Positions 15,731 through 23,736 of a DNA stretch of 34,757 bases are shown here, one piece after another. Source of the stretch: Rubrivivax gelatinosus (GTDB lineage Bacteria; Pseudomonadota; Gammaproteobacteria; Burkholderiales; Burkholderiaceae_C). The stretch lies in contig NZ_SLXD01000024.1 of NCBI RefSeq assembly GCF_004340905.1, positions 1-34,757 on the forward strand, given 5' to 3'. Made by a program: the position numbers and the translations under genes. The notes under the pieces were generated by a model, which saw only the letters and a program-made list of their open reading frames with translations, was not told the DNA's origin and did no database searches. Each line of letters starts with the position of its first letter. The first letter of the stretch is position 1.

Positions 15731-17023
15731 ATGGACAAGACCCTGAACCTGGCCGGCGCCGCGCCGGCGGATCCCGCACGCCGCACCGGTTTCGGTGCCG
15801 CCGGCTGGCGCATGATCCTCTTCTCGGTGCTGATGTACTTCGCCTATGCGGGCTGGTGCGTCGACGGCATCAACATCTTCGCCCCGGCGCTGGCGGCCAA
15901 GAACGGCTGGAGCACCGGCCAGCTGCTGACGCTGGTGACCCCGGGCGCGCTGTTCGGCGTCGTCGGCTCGGCGGTCTTCGGCCAGGTGCTGATCAAGAAG
16001 GGCCCGCGCTGGGTGATGAGCTTCTGCGCCGCGTGCACGGCGGTGGCGGTGTTCTGGTTCGGGCGCATCACGACGCTGTGGGAGTTCACGGCGGTGTTCA
16101 TCGTCATGAACTTCTTCGCCGCGGGCTTCGGCTTCATCGCCCCGGGCGCGTTGATGAACTACTGGTTCCCGCGCCGCAAGGGCATGGCGCTGGCGATCGC
16201 GACCTCGGGCTACCCGCTGGCCACGGCGCTGTTCGTGCCGCTGATCGCGGTGATGTTCAACACCGTGGGCATCGGCGCGTCCACCGCCATCTGGGCCGGC
16301 GTCTTCCTGCTGCTGGCCGCCGCGGCCTGGCTGGTGATCCGCGACACGCCCGAGGAGATCGGCTGCTTCCCCGACAACGACCCCCAGGTCGACCGGGCGC
16401 GCCTGGACGAGATGGCCGGCTACGTCAGCCCGCTCACCGTGCGCCGGCTGCTGAAGGACCGCGACATGTGGCTCATCAGCGTCGGCTGGGGCTGTCTGTG
16501 GATGGTCACGGTGGGCATCGTCGTGCAGCTCATTCCGCGCCTGATGGAGCTCGGCTACGACGAGCCGCAGGCGCTGGGCTTCCTGTCGGGCGCGGCGCTC
16601 TGCGCGCTGCCAGGGGGGCTGATGTGGGGCTGGCTGGACCAGAAGTTCGGCACCAAGGTCGCCAGCGCGATCTACGGCGCGATGTACATCGTCACGCTGG
16701 TCCTGCTCATCACGCAGACCCACAGCCCGGTGATGACCTTCCTGACCATCGTGCTCGTCGGCGCCGGGCTGGGCGGCATCAAGAACCTGATCACCTCGAT
16801 GGTCGGCACGGTCTATGGCCGCTACGACTTCACCGCCGCCTACCGCCTGGTGATCCCGCTGTCGATCATCGTGCGCACGCTGTGCTTCCCGATCATGGGC
16901 CTGTGCATGCAGCAGTTCCACACGCTGAGCGCGGCCTACGTCGTGTTCATCGGCGTGGACGTGCTGGCCGTCGTGCTGGTGCTGCTGACGACCAGCCGCT
17001 GCAAGGGCAAGACGCTGGGCTGA
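15731..17023 (+). CDS. MFS transporter, probable importer for the PhlG-like pathway
   Basis: 430 residues with about 12 transmembrane helices (first at 25-45, MILFSVLMYFAYAGWCVDGINIF). There is a central loop around DTPEEIGCFPDNDPQVDRARLDEM, and helices 7-12 follow MWLISVGWGCLWMVTV. It has the look of anion/monocarboxylate-type MFS proteins (GYPLATALFVPLIAVMF, GAGLGGIKNLITSMVGTVYGRYDF). It lies in the inner membrane. The transcription unit is 14890-17023, closed by a strong terminator. Position directly after the hydrolase gene suggests it moves the substrate or its cleavage product; the direction of transport is not visible. Confidence 0.83.
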   Translation: MDKTLNLAGAAPADPARRTGFGAAGWRMILFSVLMYFAYAGWCVDGINIFAPALAAKNGWSTGQLLTLVTPGALFGVVGSAVFGQVLIKKGPRWVMSFCAACTAVAVFWFGRITTLWEFTAVFIVMNFFAAGFGFIAPGALMNYWFPRRKGMALAIATSGYPLATALFVPLIAVMFNTVGIGASTAIWAGVFLLLAAAAWLVIRDTPEEIGCFPDNDPQVDRARLDEMAGYVSPLTVRRLLKDRDMWLISVGWGCLWMVTVGIVVQLIPRLMELGYDEPQALGFLSGAALCALPGGLMWGWLDQKFGTKVASAIYGAMYIVTLVLLITQTHSPVMTFLTIVLVGAGLGGIKNLITSMVGTVYGRYDFTAAYRLVIPLSIIVRTLCFPIMGLCMQQFHTLSAAYVVFIGVDVLAVVLVLLTTSRCKGKTLG

Positions 17024-17043
17024 GCCGCGCGTGCATCCGGACC

Positions 17044-17066
17044 GGCCGCCCGCGGGCGGCCTTTTT
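17044..17066 (+). terminator. rho-independent terminator after the MFS gene
   Basis: GGCCGCCCG/CGGGCGGCC (17044-17061) is a perfect self-complementary stem followed by five T (17062-17066). It separates the two catabolic transcription units. Confidence 0.85.
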
Positions 17067-17113
17067 CTCGCCGCTGCGGTGTGTGCACAGCCCCCGCGCG
17101 CAGGCAAGCGGCA

Positions 17114-17221
17114 CTTCGCGAGGCGCGAATTCGGCTTTGCGGCAGATCAAAAGCGCAATGTCAACGGCTGACAATTCGCGCCCGAACGGCGGCCCCTCCA
17201 AGGATATCGTTTGCCCGTCCC
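17114..17221 (+). promoter_or_regulatory. conserved promoter module, copy 2 (dehydrogenase-porin unit)
   Basis: Second copy of the module at 14549. TGTCA-ACGGC-TGACA at 17159-17173, GGATATCGT at 17202-17210 and CCGTCCC at 17215-17221. The 45 bp upstream of the palindrome also align without a gap. The outer palindrome arms are weaker here than in copy 1. Confidence 0.7.
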
Positions 17222-17284
17222 GAATAAATCCGACGACGTATTTGGCAGGTGCTTGAAAAGTCGGATGCGGGCGAGGAGAACGAG

Positions 17285-17368
17285 ATGGGCGCGGCATTCA
17301 TGAAAACCCTCAGGGTCATAACCCGTGGCGTCCCGGCACCGATGTCGGGACGTGTTTTCAGGGCCTGA
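17285..17368 (+). CDS. 27-residue leader peptide candidate
   Basis: ATG 17285 has an ideal AGGAG at 17273-17277 (seven-base spacing). It encodes MGAAFMKTLRVITRGV followed by PAPMSGRVFRA, ending in TGA. It lies in the leader between the conserved promoter and the dehydrogenase gene (start 17562). Its codons overlap the arms of a predicted three-way junction, as expected if ribosome progress changes leader folding. No family recognised; there is no run of a single amino acid that would name an effector. Confidence 0.45.
   Translation: MGAAFMKTLRVITRGVPAPMSGRVFRA
17301..17360 (+). ncRNA. structured leader RNA, predicted three-way junction
   Basis: P1: TGAAAAC (17301-17307) with GTTTTCA (17354-17360). 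P2: GGGT (17313-17316) with ACCC (17321-17324). P3: CGTCCCG (17329-17335) with CGGGACG (17346-17352). The helices nest without conflict. It does not match a riboswitch class I know. From 17369 to 17561 the rest of the leader is GC-rich with nothing else I can support. Confidence 0.4.
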
Positions 17369-17561
17369 TCCGAGTTTCCTGATATTCGCCTCGGGGTTTT
17401 CCCTTGAATATCTCCGAAGGCACCCCGGGCACCGCCGCGGCATGCCGGACGCCGCCCGCCGCGGCCGGCCGGGCGCCCCAGCTCAAGGGCCGGACCGCGC
17501 CAGGCGCAGTCCCGCCGCAGACCTGCCCGCGTGACGCGGGCCACGAACAGGAGTTGCTCAC

Positions 17562-18476
17562 ATGAAAGAGAAGGCACAGATCGCCGTCATCGGCGCCGGC
17601 CTGATGGGCCACGGCATCGCCCAGGTCTTCGCCCACGCGGGCCACCTGGTGACGGTGCACGACGCGTCGGCCCAGGCGCTGGCGACGCTGCGCGAGCGCA
17701 TCGCCCGCAACCTCGCCGACCTCGGGCAGGACCCGGCGGCGGCCGAGCGCGTGTTCCCGGTCGAGTCGCTGGCCGACTGCGTGGCCTCGGCCGACGTCGT
17801 CATCGAGTGCGGCCCGGAGAACCTGACCTTCAAGCGCGACCTGTTCGCCCGCCTGGAGGCGCTGTGCCCGCCGCACACGCTGCTGGCGAGCAACACCTCG
17901 GTGATGCCGATCACCTCGATCATGCGCGGCCTGCGCAGCGGCCACCGCGCGATGGGCACGCACTGGTGGAACCCGCCGTACCTGGTGCCGCTGGTCGAGG
18001 TCATCAAGACGCCCGAGACCGACCCCGCGCTGGCGCAGCAGATGTTCGACCTGCTCGCGGCCTGCGGCAAGACGCCGGCGATGGTCGAGAAGGACGTGCC
18101 GGGTTTCATCGGCAACCGCCTGCAGCACGCGCTGTGGCGCGAGGCGGTGGCCATCGTCGCCGAAGGCATCTGCGACGCCGAGACGGTGGACACCGTCGTC
18201 AAGGCCAGCTTCGGCCGGCGCCTGCCGGTGCTGGGCCCGCTGGAGAACGCCGACCTCGTCGGCACCGATCTCACGCTGGCCATCCACGAGACCGTGCTGC
18301 CGGCCATCGACGCGACGCCGGCGCCGTCGCCCTACCTGAAGCAGCTCGTCGCCGAAGGGCGGCTCGGCATGAAGAGCGGCGAGGGTTTCCGCCGCTGGAC
18401 GCCCGAGCAGCAGGCCGAACTGCGTGCGCGCGTGCTCAACCACCTGAAGGCCATGAACCACGCCGAGGGACGCTGA
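17562..18476 (+). CDS. 3-hydroxyacyl-CoA dehydrogenase family oxidoreductase
   Basis: 304 residues. The Rossmann start is IAVIGAGLMGHGIAQVFAHAGHLVTVHD, the acidic residue at the end of strand 2 (D34) indicates NAD. SNTS at 110-113 and the catalytic H134 in GTHWWNPPYLVPLVEV follow, then VPGFIGNRLQHALWREA near 185. The HWWNPP form differs from the HFFNPP of true 3-hydroxybutyryl-CoA dehydrogenases and is seen in relatives acting on other beta-hydroxy compounds, so a non-CoA beta-hydroxy acid or ketone is possible. In this cluster it might make the beta-dicarbonyl that the PhlG-like enzyme cleaves (inference). AGGAG lies about nine bases before the ATG. Confidence 0.85.
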   Translation: MKEKAQIAVIGAGLMGHGIAQVFAHAGHLVTVHDASAQALATLRERIARNLADLGQDPAAAERVFPVESLADCVASADVVIECGPENLTFKRDLFARLEALCPPHTLLASNTSVMPITSIMRGLRSGHRAMGTHWWNPPYLVPLVEVIKTPETDPALAQQMFDLLAACGKTPAMVEKDVPGFIGNRLQHALWREAVAIVAEGICDAETVDTVVKASFGRRLPVLGPLENADLVGTDLTLAIHETVLPAIDATPAPSPYLKQLVAEGRLGMKSGEGFRRWTPEQQAELRARVLNHLKAMNHAEGR

Positions 18477-18624
18477 TCGCCTGACGAGTGAAGCCGCAGA
18501 GCTGACCGCAGACGACGACCCCAGAAGCATTTTTCCCCGAGACGGTGCCGGCCTGAAGGTGGTCCTGCAAAGGACCTCGATAGAGCGCCCCGGGGAGCCC
18601 AAACCCTAGAAGAGGTAGACGATC
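18477..18624. other. intergenic spacer before the porin
   Basis: 148 bp without a gene. Holds a small dyad GGTCCT-GCAA-AGGACC and an AGAGG ribosome site before the porin. No clear promoter or terminator; the porin may be co-transcribed with the dehydrogenase. Confidence 0.3.
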
Positions 18625-19950
18625 ATGAAATTCCCCCACGCGCTCATCGCCGGCGCCGCCCTGGCCACCCTGGCCGGGGCTGCAGCCGCGGCCGACAGCC
18701 GCTACGAGCTGTTCGACGGCCTCGAGGCCAAGACCGGCTTCAAGGCCTACGGTTACCTGTGGGTAGGCTTCTCGACCAACGACACGACCTCGCACAACGA
18801 GGCGACCAAGGGCCACACCAACGGGCCGATCGCCGGCCCGTCCGATGAAGGCCTGCAGCTCAACGCGCTCCAGCTGGTCCTGGAGCGCAACATCAAGAGC
18901 AACATCGTGCCGCGCTTCACGCCGCTGCCCGGCCCGATGCCGCAGCAGTTCTCGTGGGGCCTGCACTTCGAGGGCACCTACGGCCGCAACGGCCTGCCGG
19001 CGCAGATGCAGGGCATCGACACGAACTGGGGCATCAACGAGACCACCGAGGGCACGACGGCCGGCACCAACCGCCAGAACTACCTGGCGCTCGGCCAGGT
19101 CTACGGCCAGATGTACTTCCCGGTGCTCAAGGGCGCCACGCTGCAGATCGGCCGCTTCGGCTCGGGCATCGGCTACGAAGCGCCGACCAACCACACCTAC
19201 ACGCCGAACTTCTTCTACTCGCGCAGCTACAGCTTCCTGTCGGCGCCCGACCAGGTCGCCGGCGTGCTCGGCTCGGTGAACCTGATGAACGGCGACTACG
19301 GCCTGGTGATGGCCGAGCTCGGCGTCGTCCAGGGGCGCCAGAACTGGCAGGACAACAACGACGACAAGAGCGTCATCGGCTACCTGCACTGGCGCAGCCC
19401 GGACATGAAGTACTCGCTGGACTACGGCTTCATGCGCGGCAACGAGCAGAACGACCCGGGCGAGCACGTGCAGGCGCCGACCTCGCGCGTGATCTCCCCG
19501 CGTGACCAGCTGCGCCAGCACCATTCGCTGAGCGCCTGGTGGCGCCCGAACGACACCTGGGCGCTGCACGCCGAGGCGCTGCACGGCCGCCAGGACGGCG
19601 ACGGCAAGGCCGGCACGATCGACATCCTCGACGGCAACTTCTACAAGGGCGGCTCGTACACCGGCTACAACGCCGAGGTCCGCTACCGCACGTCGCCGAC
19701 GATGCAGTGGGGCCTGCGCGCCGAGACCTTCGACGATCCGGAAGGTGTCGCGCTGTTCCCGCTGTCGGCCGCCAAGGGCCGCTTCAGTGCGGTCACCGCC
19801 GGCCTGCGCTACCAGCTGACGCCCAACGTGCTGCTGCGCCCCGAACTGCGCTACGACTGGCAGGACAAGCAGGGCACGCTGAAGGCCTTCGGCAGCGGCT
19901 CGGAAACCAAGCAGACCACCGTCTCGGTCGACGCGCTGATCTACTTCTGA
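18625..19950 (+). CDS. outer-membrane beta-barrel porin (BBP2/OmpL-like)
   Basis: 441 residues. Signal peptide of about 23 residues (MKFPHALIAGAALATLAGAAAAA, cut after Ala). The mature protein has no hydrophobic helices but alternating beta-strand patterns (YELFDGLEAKTGFKAYGYLWVGF; YNAEVRYRTSPTMQWGLRAETF; SAVTAGLRYQLTPNVLLRPELRYDW) and ends in VSVDALIYF, with the terminal Phe that the BAM complex recognises. This pattern fits the putative beta-barrel porin-2 group. It probably lets the pathway substrate enter across the outer membrane, together with the MFS gene downstream. It lies 148 bp after the dehydrogenase. Confidence 0.83.
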   Translation: MKFPHALIAGAALATLAGAAAAADSRYELFDGLEAKTGFKAYGYLWVGFSTNDTTSHNEATKGHTNGPIAGPSDEGLQLNALQLVLERNIKSNIVPRFTPLPGPMPQQFSWGLHFEGTYGRNGLPAQMQGIDTNWGINETTEGTTAGTNRQNYLALGQVYGQMYFPVLKGATLQIGRFGSGIGYEAPTNHTYTPNFFYSRSYSFLSAPDQVAGVLGSVNLMNGDYGLVMAELGVVQGRQNWQDNNDDKSVIGYLHWRSPDMKYSLDYGFMRGNEQNDPGEHVQAPTSRVISPRDQLRQHHSLSAWWRPNDTWALHAEALHGRQDGDGKAGTIDILDGNFYKGGSYTGYNAEVRYRTSPTMQWGLRAETFDDPEGVALFPLSAAKGRFSAVTAGLRYQLTPNVLLRPELRYDWQDKQGTLKAFGSGSETKQTTVSVDALIYF

Positions 19951-20077
19951 CGCCTCCCGGCGCCTGATACAACTCAAATCGCGTCCCGCCGCACCGTCGG
20001 CGCGGCGAACGGGGGCGGCGCGCAGGCGCCGCATCCCTCGCCGCAGCCGCGTCGCGCGCGACGCCGTGGAGTCTGAA

Positions 20078-21325
20078 ATGGAAAAACGTTTCGCGAACCC
20101 CTGGTGGGTCGTGTTCGGGTCGATCTTCGGCCTGATCGTCGGCAACGGGCCGATCATGCAGTTCACGTTCGGCGTCTTCCTGAAGCCGATCACCCAGGAG
20201 TTCGGTTGGGAGCGTTCGACCACGTCGTCCGCGCTCGTCGTCGGCCTGCTCGCCACCGGGCTGTGCGTGCCGATCGCCGGCCGGCTGATGGACAAGTACG
20301 GCGTCCGCGCGGTGGCACTGCCCTCGATCACCGCCTTCGCGCTGGCGATGGTGGCGCTGGCCTTCTTCGCCAACTCGCCGATGGCCTTCCTCGCCATCTA
20401 CGCGCTGATGGGCATCGCCGCGGCCGGCCAGACGCCGATGCCGTACTCCAAGGCCATCACCGCCGCCTTCGACGACAAGCGCGGCCTGGCGCTGGGCATC
20501 GCGATGGCCGGCGTGGGCATCGGCGCGGCCGCGGTGCCGCAGATCGCCCAGTACCTGGTCACGAACCACGGCTGGCGCGGCGCCTACGTCGGCCTGGGGG
20601 CGCTGACCTTCCTGCTGGCCTTCCCGGCGGTGGCGCTGTTCGTCAACACCGAGCCGGCGGTCAAGCGCGAGGGTGCTGCCGCTCCGATCCCGCGGCCGGG
20701 CCTGACGGCGGCCGAGGCGCTCAAGAGCGGCACCTTCTGGGCGCTGGCGGTGGCCTTCTTCAGCGTCGCGATGGCCTCCAACGGCACCATCGGCCACATC
20801 GTCCCGCTGCTCACCGACCGCGGCTTCTCGCCGCAGATCGCCGCCGGTGCGATGACCTTCGCCGGCATCGCGCTGGTCGCCGGCCGCTTCGTCGCGGGCT
20901 ACCTGCTCGACCGCATCTTCGCGCCCTACGTCGCCGCGTTCTTCTTCATCATCCCGCTGCTGGGCATCGGCCTGATGCTGCTGGCGCCGGGGCAGACGAC
21001 GGCGACGATCGCGGTGGTGATGATCGGCCTGGGCCTGGGCGCCGAGGTCGACCTGATCGCCTACCTGGTGTCGCGCTACCTGGGCATGCGCAGCTTCGGC
21101 GAGATCTACGGCTACCTGTTCATGATCTTCATGCTCGGCAACGCCGTGGGCCCGTTCCTGATGGGCATCTCGTTCAAGTACTGGGGCTACGAGGCCTGCC
21201 TGACCGGCTTCGTCGCCGCGCTGGCCATCGCCAGCGGCCTGGTGCTGCGCCTGGGCGCCTACGCCTTCCCGCCGGAACGCCGCGGCCCGCCGCCGGCCTC
21301 CGGCACCAAGCCGGCCATCGCCTGA
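20078..21325 (+). CDS. MFS transporter (OFA/monocarboxylate-like)
   Basis: 415 residues from ATG 20078, favoured over the in-frame GTG at 20066 because GGAG (20068-20071) then sits six bases upstream. About 12 helices. N-terminal NPWWVVFGSIFGLIVGNGPIMQFTFGVFLKPI, motif A variant AGRLMDKYGVRAVAL, and an extended loop about residues 190-220. The FxFGVFLKPITQEFGWERSTTSSA pattern is typical of oxalate:formate-antiporter and monocarboxylate-type MFS proteins. It probably imports the organic acid or ketone handled by the neighbouring dehydrogenase and amidohydrolase. The 127-bp space before it contains GC-rich repeats but no clear terminator. Confidence 0.85.
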   Translation: MEKRFANPWWVVFGSIFGLIVGNGPIMQFTFGVFLKPITQEFGWERSTTSSALVVGLLATGLCVPIAGRLMDKYGVRAVALPSITAFALAMVALAFFANSPMAFLAIYALMGIAAAGQTPMPYSKAITAAFDDKRGLALGIAMAGVGIGAAAVPQIAQYLVTNHGWRGAYVGLGALTFLLAFPAVALFVNTEPAVKREGAAAPIPRPGLTAAEALKSGTFWALAVAFFSVAMASNGTIGHIVPLLTDRGFSPQIAAGAMTFAGIALVAGRFVAGYLLDRIFAPYVAAFFFIIPLLGIGLMLLAPGQTTATIAVVMIGLGLGAEVDLIAYLVSRYLGMRSFGEIYGYLFMIFMLGNAVGPFLMGISFKYWGYEACLTGFVAALAIASGLVLRLGAYAFPPERRGPPPASGTKPAIA

Positions 21326-21335
21326 TGCCGGCGCC

Positions 21336-21359
21336 GCGGGGCCCCGGCGCGGGCCCCGC
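21336..21359 (+). other. GC hairpin between MFS and amidohydrolase genes
   Basis: GCGGGGCCC (21336-21344), six-base loop, GGGCCCCGC (21351-21359). No T-tract. A processing or mRNA-stability structure inside the operon, or a weak terminator. Confidence 0.4.
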
Positions 21360-21392
21360 GTTCTCCTGTACACCCAAGACCGAGGATTTGAA

Positions 21393-22409
21393 ATGTCGTA
21401 CCGCCGCATCGCGCTGGAGGAAGCCTTCGTCACCCAGGACATCGCCGACGAATGGGCCAAGGTGCTGTCGCACCGCAACGTCGAGCCGGGCTTCCGCAAG
21501 ATGGGCGAGAGCATCCTCGCGCACACGCCCGGCAACCAGCAGCTGCACAACCGCCTGCTCGACCTGGGCCCCGGCCGCCTGGCGCACATGGACGAGACCG
21601 GCATCGACGTGCAGGTGCTGTCGCTGACCTCGCCGGGCGTGCAGGTCTTCGACGCCGTCACCGCGACGCGGCTGGCGGCCGAGTCCAACGAGGTGCTGGC
21701 CGACGCCGTGCGCCGCCACCCGACACGTTTCGTCGGCCTGGCCGCCGTCGCGCCGCAGTACCCGGCCGGCGCGGCGCTGGAAGTCGAGCGCGCGGCGCAG
21801 CGCCTCGGGCTGTCGGGGCTGATCATCAACTCGCACACCATGGGCGAGTACCTCGACGACCCCAAGTACTGGGAGATCCTCGAAGCGGCCGAAGCCGCCG
21901 ACATGCCGATCTACCTGCACCCGCGCGAGCCGGCGCCCAGCATGGTCACGCCCTACCTGGACTACGGCCTGTACTTCGCCGGCTGGGGCTTCGCCATCGA
22001 GTGCGGCCTGCACGCGATGCGGCTGATCATGAGCGGCGTCTTCGACCGCTTCCCGCGGCTGCGCATCATCCTCGGCCACATGGGCGAGGGCATCCCGTAC
22101 TGGTTGAAGCGCATCGACAACCGCTACGAGCTGCAGGTGAAGATCGGCGCCGTGCCGAAGATGGCGCGCAAGCCCAGCGAGTACTTCCTCGAGCACTTCG
22201 TCGTCACGACCTCGGGCATGACCGACCCCGACATCCTCAAGCTGTGCCTGTCGCAGCTGGGCGTCGAGCGCATCCTGTTCGCGGCCGACTACCCGTACGA
22301 GTCGATCACCGAGCACGTCGAGTTCCTCGACACCGCCCCGGTCACCGAGGCCGAGCGCCGCGCGATCTACGAAGACAACGCCTGCCGACTGCTGAAGATC
22401 GCGCGCTGA
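21393..22409 (+). CDS. amidohydrolase superfamily protein, hydroxybenzoate-decarboxylase-like
   Basis: 338 residues of the ACMSD/amidohydrolase-2 type. It resembles gamma-resorcylate decarboxylase along most of its length: IALEEAF at the start, LLDLGPGRLAHMDETGIDVQVLSL, MPIYLHPREP, RIILGHMGEGIPYWLKRID, FVVTTSG, ERILFAADYPYESI. Likely metal ligands are E9, H176, H229 and D299. The second N-terminal ligand, His in resorcylate decarboxylase (EEHF), is Ala here (EEAF); salicylate and 2,3-dihydroxybenzoate decarboxylases, as I recall them, share EEAF. It may therefore be a non-oxidative decarboxylase or a hydrolase of an aromatic or cyclic acid. Last gene of the locus. Confidence 0.8.
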   Translation: MSYRRIALEEAFVTQDIADEWAKVLSHRNVEPGFRKMGESILAHTPGNQQLHNRLLDLGPGRLAHMDETGIDVQVLSLTSPGVQVFDAVTATRLAAESNEVLADAVRRHPTRFVGLAAVAPQYPAGAALEVERAAQRLGLSGLIINSHTMGEYLDDPKYWEILEAAEAADMPIYLHPREPAPSMVTPYLDYGLYFAGWGFAIECGLHAMRLIMSGVFDRFPRLRIILGHMGEGIPYWLKRIDNRYELQVKIGAVPKMARKPSEYFLEHFVVTTSGMTDPDILKLCLSQLGVERILFAADYPYESITEHVEFLDTAPVTEAERRAIYEDNACRLLKIAR

Positions 22410-22417
22410 AGGCGCGC
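22401..22417. terminator. hairpin between convergent amidohydrolase and sensor kinase genes
   Basis: GCGCGC (22401-22406), TGAAG, GCGCGC (22412-22417), spanning the 10-bp gap between the two stop codons. Short and without a T-tract; possibly a two-way weak terminator. Confidence 0.35.
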
Positions 22418-22419
22418 GT

Positions 22420-23736
22420 TCAGAGCGTCAGCCGGCAGCGCAGGCCGCCGAGCTCGCCGGCGTCCAGCGCCAGCGTGCCGCCGTAGGTGGCCGCCAGGTC
22501 GTCGACGATGGCCAGTCCCAGGCCGCTGCCGGCGATGCTCTCGTCGAAACGCTGGCCGCGCTGCGCGGCCTGGGCGATCTGCGCCGCCGACAGCCCCGGG
22601 CCGTCGTCCTCGACGACGAGCAGCAGCCGCCCGGCCTCGCCGCCGGCGCGCACGCGCACCCGCGACGCCGCCCACTTGCCGGCGTTGTCCAGCAGGTTGC
22701 CGGCCATCTCCTCGAGGTCGCCGGCCACGCCGGCCCAGCGCAGGCCGGGCTCGATCACCACGTCCCACTGCAGGGCGCGTGCGGCGTGCAGGTGGCGCAC
22801 CAGCGAGACGACGCCGTCCAGCGCCGGTGCCACCTCGATGCGCCGCGCCTGGCCGGCGCCGCTGGCCGAACGCACGAGGTGGCGGTCGATCAGCGCGGCC
22901 ATCGCACGCACCTGCTCGTGCACGCGGGCACGCTCGAGCTCGGGCGCACCGGCCGCCGCCGACAGCAGCGCCAGCGGCTTCTTCAGCGCGTGGCCCAGGT
23001 CGGCGGCGTGGTGGCGCGAACGCTCGACGATGCGCGCGTTGCGCTGCAGCACGGCGTCGATCTCGGCCGCCAGCGGCGTGAGGTCCGGCCCGTAACCTTC
23101 GCCCAGCTGTTCGGCGTCGCCGGTGCGCACCCGTGCCAGCGCCGCCTGAAGCCGGCGCACCGGTGCCAGGCCGACACGCGCCTGCAGCACCGCCAGCCCG
23201 CCCAGCAGCGCCGTCAGCACCAGCGGCAGCGTCCACAGCACACGCCGGATGCGTGCGATCTCGGCGTCGCTCTCGGCCGCCGGCGCCCACAGCCGCAGCG
23301 TGCGCGGCGGCCGGCCCGGCAGCTCGACTGTCGTCTCCAGCCCCCACAGCGGTTCGCCGCGCGGGCCGGCGGCGCGCGCCAGCGGCGGCCGGTCCTCGGC
23401 CGGCGCGCGTGTCACCGTGCCGTCCCACAGCGAGCGCGAGCGTGCCGCGCCGGGGTCCTCGCCGAACTGCCAGTACCAGCCGGAGAAGATCGCGTCGAAC
23501 TCGGCGCCGGCGGCCACGCCGCCCAGCGGCAGACCGCGTTCATGCGCCGCGCGCAGCTCGGCGGCCACGCGCACGCCGCGCTGCTGCAGCCCCTGCTCGA
23601 CGCTGCGCAGCACCACGCCCTGCAGGCTGCGCTGCAGCACGGCGCTGGCGGCGATGCCGGCCAGCAGCGCCGACAGCACGCCCAGCGCGATCAGCCGCGC
23701 GGCCAGCCCGAAGCGTTCAGTCCTCGGCGCCATCAC
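22420..23736 (-). CDS. two-component sensor histidine kinase
   Basis: 438 residues. Helix 1 at about 13-34 and helix 2 at about 165-187 frame a periplasmic sensor of about 130 residues. A HAMP linker follows (about 188-238). The phospho-acceptor is H249 in DLGHALKKPLALL, a PhoQ-like variant of the usual H-E-L-R-T-P box. The ATPase part has GNLLDNAGKWA (N box), VEDDGPGLS (G1) and GSGLGLAIVDDLA (G2). The start overlaps the response regulator stop by 20 bp, so both are made from one mRNA with the PepSY gene. The signal is unknown. PepSY-linked kinases often sense envelope or metal/peptide stress, which is only suggestive here. Confidence 0.92.
   Translation of the reverse strand: MMAPRTERFGLAARLIALGVLSALLAGIAASAVLQRSLQGVVLRSVEQGLQQRGVRVAAELRAAHERGLPLGGVAAGAEFDAIFSGWYWQFGEDPGAARSRSLWDGTVTRAPAEDRPPLARAAGPRGEPLWGLETTVELPGRPPRTLRLWAPAAESDAEIARIRRVLWTLPLVLTALLGGLAVLQARVGLAPVRRLQAALARVRTGDAEQLGEGYGPDLTPLAAEIDAVLQRNARIVERSRHHAADLGHALKKPLALLSAAAGAPELERARVHEQVRAMAALIDRHLVRSASGAGQARRIEVAPALDGVVSLVRHLHAARALQWDVVIEPGLRWAGVAGDLEEMAGNLLDNAGKWAASRVRVRAGGEAGRLLLVVEDDGPGLSAAQIAQAAQRGQRFDESIAGSGLGLAIVDDLAATYGGTLALDAGELGGLRCRLTL

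Noticed and set aside
17301..17370. TPP or other known riboswitch in the dehydrogenase leader
   Set aside because: GGGCCTGATCCG recalls part of the TPP box, but the CTGAGA element and correct order are missing; reported only as an unclassified structure.
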